Positions 60,803 through 64,000 of a stretch of DNA of 64,000 nucleotides are shown here, piece by piece; positions within the stretch are counted from its first letter, which is position 1, and every line of letters starts with the position of its first letter. The position numbers and the translations under genes are program-made. This stretch comes from Clostridium sp. DSM 17811 (lineage in GTDB: Bacteria > Bacillota > Clostridia > Clostridiales > Clostridiaceae), in the NCBI RefSeq assembly GCF_018861905.1, contig NZ_JAHLDU010000006.1, positions 62,001-126,000 on the forward strand, in the 5' to 3' direction. The notes under the pieces are model-generated. The model was not told the DNA's origin. It made no database searches and saw only the letters and a list, made by a program, of their open reading frames with translations.

Positions 60803-61813
60803 CTAATATTTATTTACAACAAGCACAACCATAGAAACAAAGTATATGGCTAGTGGTATATATTTTGTTAAATTTGAGGCTTTCCCATCTCTTATTTCTC
60901 CATCTGTTACCATGTAATTTCCATCTCTTACTACGTATTTTAAAGTATCATTATTTTCTTCTTGCTCTACGCTTCTAACTCTACTATCAGTATCTTTATA
61001 CTCTTTAAGTTTTCTTAGGTTTGTATATATTATAGCGCCACCCATCAAAAATAATATTGAGGCTTGAAGTAACACTGAAGCGATGCTAACATTAGCTTCC
61101 TGTGCTGATTTTAACGCACTACTCTCAATCCCATTGTTCATATAATTCATTAATACCTTACTTAAAATAAATGATATTGCGTTATTCGCTGCATGAAGTG
61201 TCATACTACCAACTATTGATCCTGTATACTCCCTAACCATTAATAAAATAAATCCTAAAAACATCACGTAAATAATTTGCATTACATTACCATGGAAAGC
61301 TGCAAATATTGATGTTATTATAAAATATTTTATTTTTTTATTTACTCCATCATAAGCATCTAAAAAAATCCCTCGAAAGAATATTTCCTCAAAAAATGCT
61401 GGAAGTAAAACTACAACTAATAATCCGAGTAACATTGTACTTCCACTTAATAAATTTGATATTTGCGTACCATCCTTTATTGCAAATGGAAATAACTTGA
61501 AACTTATAGAATTAATACCCATAGCAAAAATGTAAGTACCAAACGCTACAAATATAGTTAGATAGATCTGCTTTATAGATATTTTCTTTATTACCATTAC
61601 ATTTTTAAACTTTCTTTTAGTAATTATACAGTATAATAAAGCAATTCCTCCAAAAACTATAACACTAGCACTACCTGAAAGAAGTAATGAAACATTTTCG
61701 CTTATAGGACGAACTAATCCAAATAATTTACTAACCCAAAATGGCACTAGAATAAATAACAATAATGCTAATACTAATAAGCAATTAGCTAAAAATATTT
61801 TTTTGTTTTTCAT
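60803..61813 (-). CDS. CPBP-family intramembrane glutamic protease (Abi-type)
   Basis: A 336-residue membrane protein with about eight helices. The active-site motifs are EEIFFRGIF (Glu-Glu and Arg, about 143-151), FAAFHGN (His, about 171-177) and HAANNAISF (His/Asn, about 207-215). These are the CAAX-protease/bacteriocin-processing motifs of the Rce1 family. The C-terminal tail is polar with a final membrane helix. Substrate unknown. ATG 61813 follows GCTAAGGAGAATCTT. Confidence 0.9.
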   Translation of the reverse strand: MKNKKIFLANCLLVLALLLFILVPFWVSKLFGLVRPISENVSLLLSGSASVIVFGGIALLYCIITKRKFKNVMVIKKISIKQIYLTIFVAFGTYIFAMGINSISFKLFPFAIKDGTQISNLLSGSTMLLGLLVVVLLPAFFEEIFFRGIFLDAYDGVNKKIKYFIITSIFAAFHGNVMQIIYVMFLGFILLMVREYTGSIVGSMTLHAANNAISFILSKVLMNYMNNGIESSALKSAQEANVSIASVLLQASILFLMGGAIIYTNLRKLKEYKDTDSRVRSVEQEENNDTLKYVVRDGNYMVTDGEIRDGKASNLTKYIPLAIYFVSMVVLVVNKY

Positions 61814-61969
61814 AAGATTCTCCTTAGCTCTATAATTTTCTTAATATTAATACCCTTATCTATAATTTTATTACTCCAATATATATGATATGCCAATCAC
61901 CAATAATAATCAAATTATAACTAACAAAAATTTCTATCCCCATATTAAAATGTAATCTATGAGTTATAT

Positions 61970-61998
61970 AAAAAAAACCGTACTTTTTACAGTACAGT
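61970..61998 (-). terminator. Terminator after spoVR
   Basis: ACTGTACT pairs with AGTACGGT (61998-61991 with 61984-61977, one G-U pair), followed by eight T on the minus strand. Confidence 0.85.
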
Positions 61999-62011
61999 CT
62001 ATAATTTTAAT

Positions 62012-63382
62012 CTATACTATTTTTATAACTACTTTCTCGTCATCACATATAAGTTTAATTTGATTTCCTACGCGTGTTGTTTTTAATGTTACAGTGTGCC
62101 CCCACAACTCATATATATACCTTAGAGTAGCCTCTGCATAAGTGCTGTTTAATTCTCTACCATCATAAACATGCTCGAGTATTAGCGTTTTGTCCTTTTG
62201 AGACATTTCCGTTACTCTAATAATAGGGATCCCACCTGCTCCACAAGAACTAGCTAAAGTATTTCTAATACTTTTAAAGCCATTATCGTCAGCAACTTCT
62301 TTAACTACATAATTTCCATTGGTAGCCGCATATTCAAATAGATTAAGTTCTTCACATAATTCCTTTGTTAAATACTTTCTTAAAAAGGATTCATCTCTCT
62401 CTATTTCTCTAACTTCAAATATTTTATCCATTCCATATCTTTTTAAAATATCTTCAAATATTTTAAAACCTATGAAATATGGATTTATAGTTCCTTGCCC
62501 AGGAGCTATAACATCATTCTGACGTTTAATAAATTCTAAATGAAGTCCCTCTGTTAATTTAAGCTGCTTCACTAAATTATAATGCCAAAAACTAGCCCAT
62601 CCTTCATTCATTATTTTTGTTTCTATTTGAGGAATAAAATACGCAGTTTCTTGCCTTACAATTTCGAGTAAACTTTTTTCCCATTCCTCTATATCACCAT
62701 ATTTTATTATAAAATATAAAAGATCTTCCTCAGGTTCTAATGGTATTTTATTTATCTCGGGAAATTCTAATTTTGCATATTTATCTAAATTATCATGAAC
62801 TTTATTGTTCCTTTTATAATCATCCAAAATTCTTTGCTTTAAAACTTCATCAGTTATTCTCTTTGCCCCAACAACTCTATTCGTCTGAAACTTTATGGCA
62901 TGGGCTGCATCTAGTATTCTCTCTACCTTTTCATATCCTATACTTGGGTCATTTATAAAACTTCTTACCTTATCCGCATGAAACTTAAACATTTCAACAG
63001 TAGATGCAGCTCTGGTTCCCTCCTTAAAAAGCCTATTGTTTTTAAAGAAATCATTATGCCCATAAACATGAGCTATAGTTAATATCTGTAATAAAAGCGT
63101 ATTTTCCTTCATTAAGTATGCAATGCAAGGATCAGAATTTATTACCATCTCATATGGTAATCCACTTAAATTATATTTATATGTTGTACTATTTTTTTCA
63201 TATGATTTACCAAAACTCCAATGTGGATAACTTGAAGGCATCCCAAAATAAGATTCGTAAGCTAACATATCTTTATATCCAATAATTTCGAATTCTTGAG
63301 GATAGTAATTAAGCCTTGTTTGTTTTACTATATCCTCAATTTTTTTATTCCAATCTTCTAAATCTTTTAAGGTATAGTACAA
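62012..63382 (-). CDS. spoVR: SpoVR family protein
   Basis: A 456-residue cytosolic protein of the SpoVR/YcgB family: VYGHNDFFKNNRLF, MNEGWASFWHYNLVKQL, NPYFIGFKIFEDILKRYG, TLEHVYDGRELN-like LILEHVYDGRELNSTYAEATLRYIYELWG. It is linked to spore cortex formation in Bacillus and to the YeaG-YeaH stress kinase system in E. coli. Biochemical role unknown. Start TTG 63382 follows GGGGTGAGGTAAGT and lies 2 bp after the yhbH stop, so the pair is coupled. Confidence 0.94.
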   Translation of the reverse strand: MYYTLKDLEDWNKKIEDIVKQTRLNYYPQEFEIIGYKDMLAYESYFGMPSSYPHWSFGKSYEKNSTTYKYNLSGLPYEMVINSDPCIAYLMKENTLLLQILTIAHVYGHNDFFKNNRLFKEGTRAASTVEMFKFHADKVRSFINDPSIGYEKVERILDAAHAIKFQTNRVVGAKRITDEVLKQRILDDYKRNNKVHDNLDKYAKLEFPEINKIPLEPEEDLLYFIIKYGDIEEWEKSLLEIVRQETAYFIPQIETKIMNEGWASFWHYNLVKQLKLTEGLHLEFIKRQNDVIAPGQGTINPYFIGFKIFEDILKRYGMDKIFEVREIERDESFLRKYLTKELCEELNLFEYAATNGNYVVKEVADDNGFKSIRNTLASSCGAGGIPIIRVTEMSQKDKTLILEHVYDGRELNSTYAEATLRYIYELWGHTVTLKTTRVGNQIKLICDDEKVVIKIV

Positions 63383-63384
63383 AC

Positions 63385-64000
63385 TTACCTCACCCCATCC
63401 TTTTTCAACATATATTTAAGACCTTCCCATAAATCTTGTTTTTGCTTTATTTCGATTGAAAGAAAATTTTCATTAGTTACCGCCTTCGAAAACACATCTT
63501 TCATAGAAGCAGAATAATAACTATTCATAAGCTCCGCATAACCAAATAAATTACTTACGTCACAAATGTTTTTTGCAGCCTTTATAGCTTTTTCATTGTC
63601 TTCTTCCCAATTATCTCCATCACTTACGTAAAAAACATACACATTCCAATTATCAGGATTATATCTTTTATCAATTATTTCTAAAGCTTTATTTAGTCCA
63701 CTAGAAATATACGTACCTCCTGATTCAACTTTATGAAAAAAATCAACTTCATTTACTTCCTTTGCAACAGTTGTATGTGCAATAAAACTAACCTCTACAT
63801 TTGAGTATTTTGATTGAATAAATTGAGATAAAATAAAAAAGAATGAACGTGCTAAATATTTTTTTGTTGTATCCATTGATCCCGATACATCCATTACACA
63901 TAGAATAACTGCATTTGATTCTCTCTTCAAAACTTTTTCAACTCTATGATATCTTAAATCATCATTTTTGAAGGGCAATCTTTCAATTTTATTGCCCTTA
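63385..64000 (-). CDS. yhbH: DUF444/YhbH (YeaH-like) von Willebrand-type protein, 5' end beyond window
   Basis: The last 205 residues are visible; the frame is open to base 64000 without a start. It contains a VWA-like fold with MIDAS pattern [59 protein letters not shown] and [12 protein letters not shown]. This matches the C-terminal half of Bacillus YhbH (about 390 residues), involved in sporulation. It is followed at 2 bp by spoVR. The PrkA/YeaG kinase gene would be expected just outside the window. Confidence 0.92.
   Translation of the reverse strand, partial: KGNKIERLPFKNDDLRYHRVEKVLKRESNAVILCVMDVSGSMDTTKKYLARSFFFILSQFIQSKYSNVEVSFIAHTTVAKEVNEVDFFHKVESGGTYISSGLNKALEIIDKRYNPDNWNVYVFYVSDGDNWEEDNEKAIKAAKNICDVSNLFGYAELMNSYYSASMKDVFSKAVTNENFLSIEIKQKQDLWEGLKYMLKKDGVR

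Noticed and set aside
1-64000. CRISPR arrays, insertion sequences, prophage genes, tRNA or rRNA genes
   Set aside because: No regularly spaced repeats, transposase or integrase motifs, cloverleaf signatures or rRNA blocks were seen on either strand.

Overview
The window looks like chromosome of a low-GC, endospore-forming Firmicute, most likely Clostridium sensu lato. The DNA is strongly AT-rich with AGGAGG-type ribosome sites and many GTG/TTG starts. Gene content includes SpoVR/YhbH, DUF3793 with a flavodoxin, a LevR-controlled mannose-class PTS, ornithine racemase and a clostridial uronate locus. Nearly all genes are on the minus strand. I saw no rRNA, tRNA, insertion sequence, prophage or CRISPR array.

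Layout. 1-4.1 kb: a phosphoglycerate-mutase-superfamily gene (cut by the window edge) under a SAM-I riboswitch, divergent from a split B12-dependent methionine synthase (activation protein plus MetH core). 4.2-12.1 kb: a mannose-class PTS operon (IIB, IIAB, IIC, IID, DUF956) with a sigma-54 promoter, clustered upstream sites and its LevR-type activator. 12.2-17.6 kb: M20 amidohydrolase, homoserine dehydrogenase, aspartokinase, DUF3793 protein and flavodoxin with a Fur-like box. 17.7-25.5 kb: AraC regulator; a manganese (yybP-ykoY) riboswitch ahead of a DODA-type dioxygenase and a CDF exporter; NYN protein; AI-2E-family transporter; a four-histidine membrane protein; then a NiCo riboswitch whose P-type ATPase survives only as a remnant, now preceding a zinc-ribbon protein and a small Ser/Thr kinase; ornithine racemase. 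25.7-35.5 kb: FetAB-like iron exporter, 6-phosphogluconate dehydrogenase, HAD phosphatase, bioD-bioA under a BirA-like operator, ClpB. 35.6-58.9 kb: a large hexuronate/pectin catabolic region. 59-64 kb: rhomboid protease, adenosine deaminase, CPBP protease, SpoVR and a partial YhbH.

How the parts work together. The uronate region can take up uronates (TRAP and GPH transporters) and open unsaturated uronates (KdgF, KduI). It isomerises glucuronate/galacturonate (UxaC), reduces them (UxaB, UxuB), dehydrates altronate (UxaA), phosphorylates KDG (two different kinases) and cleaves KDPG (KdgA). Two LacI regulators and a YesMN two-component system control it. A shared operator, close to TGTTAACGTTAACA, marks the LacI gene, the GPH transporter and uxaC. 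Mannonate dehydratase (uxuA) and kduD are not in this window.

Most notable are three metal/cofactor riboswitches placed before unexpected genes: SAM-I before a possible homoserine kinase, Mn before an extradiol dioxygenase plus Mn-type CDF, and NiCo before an ATPase remnant followed by a zinc-ribbon protein and kinase.
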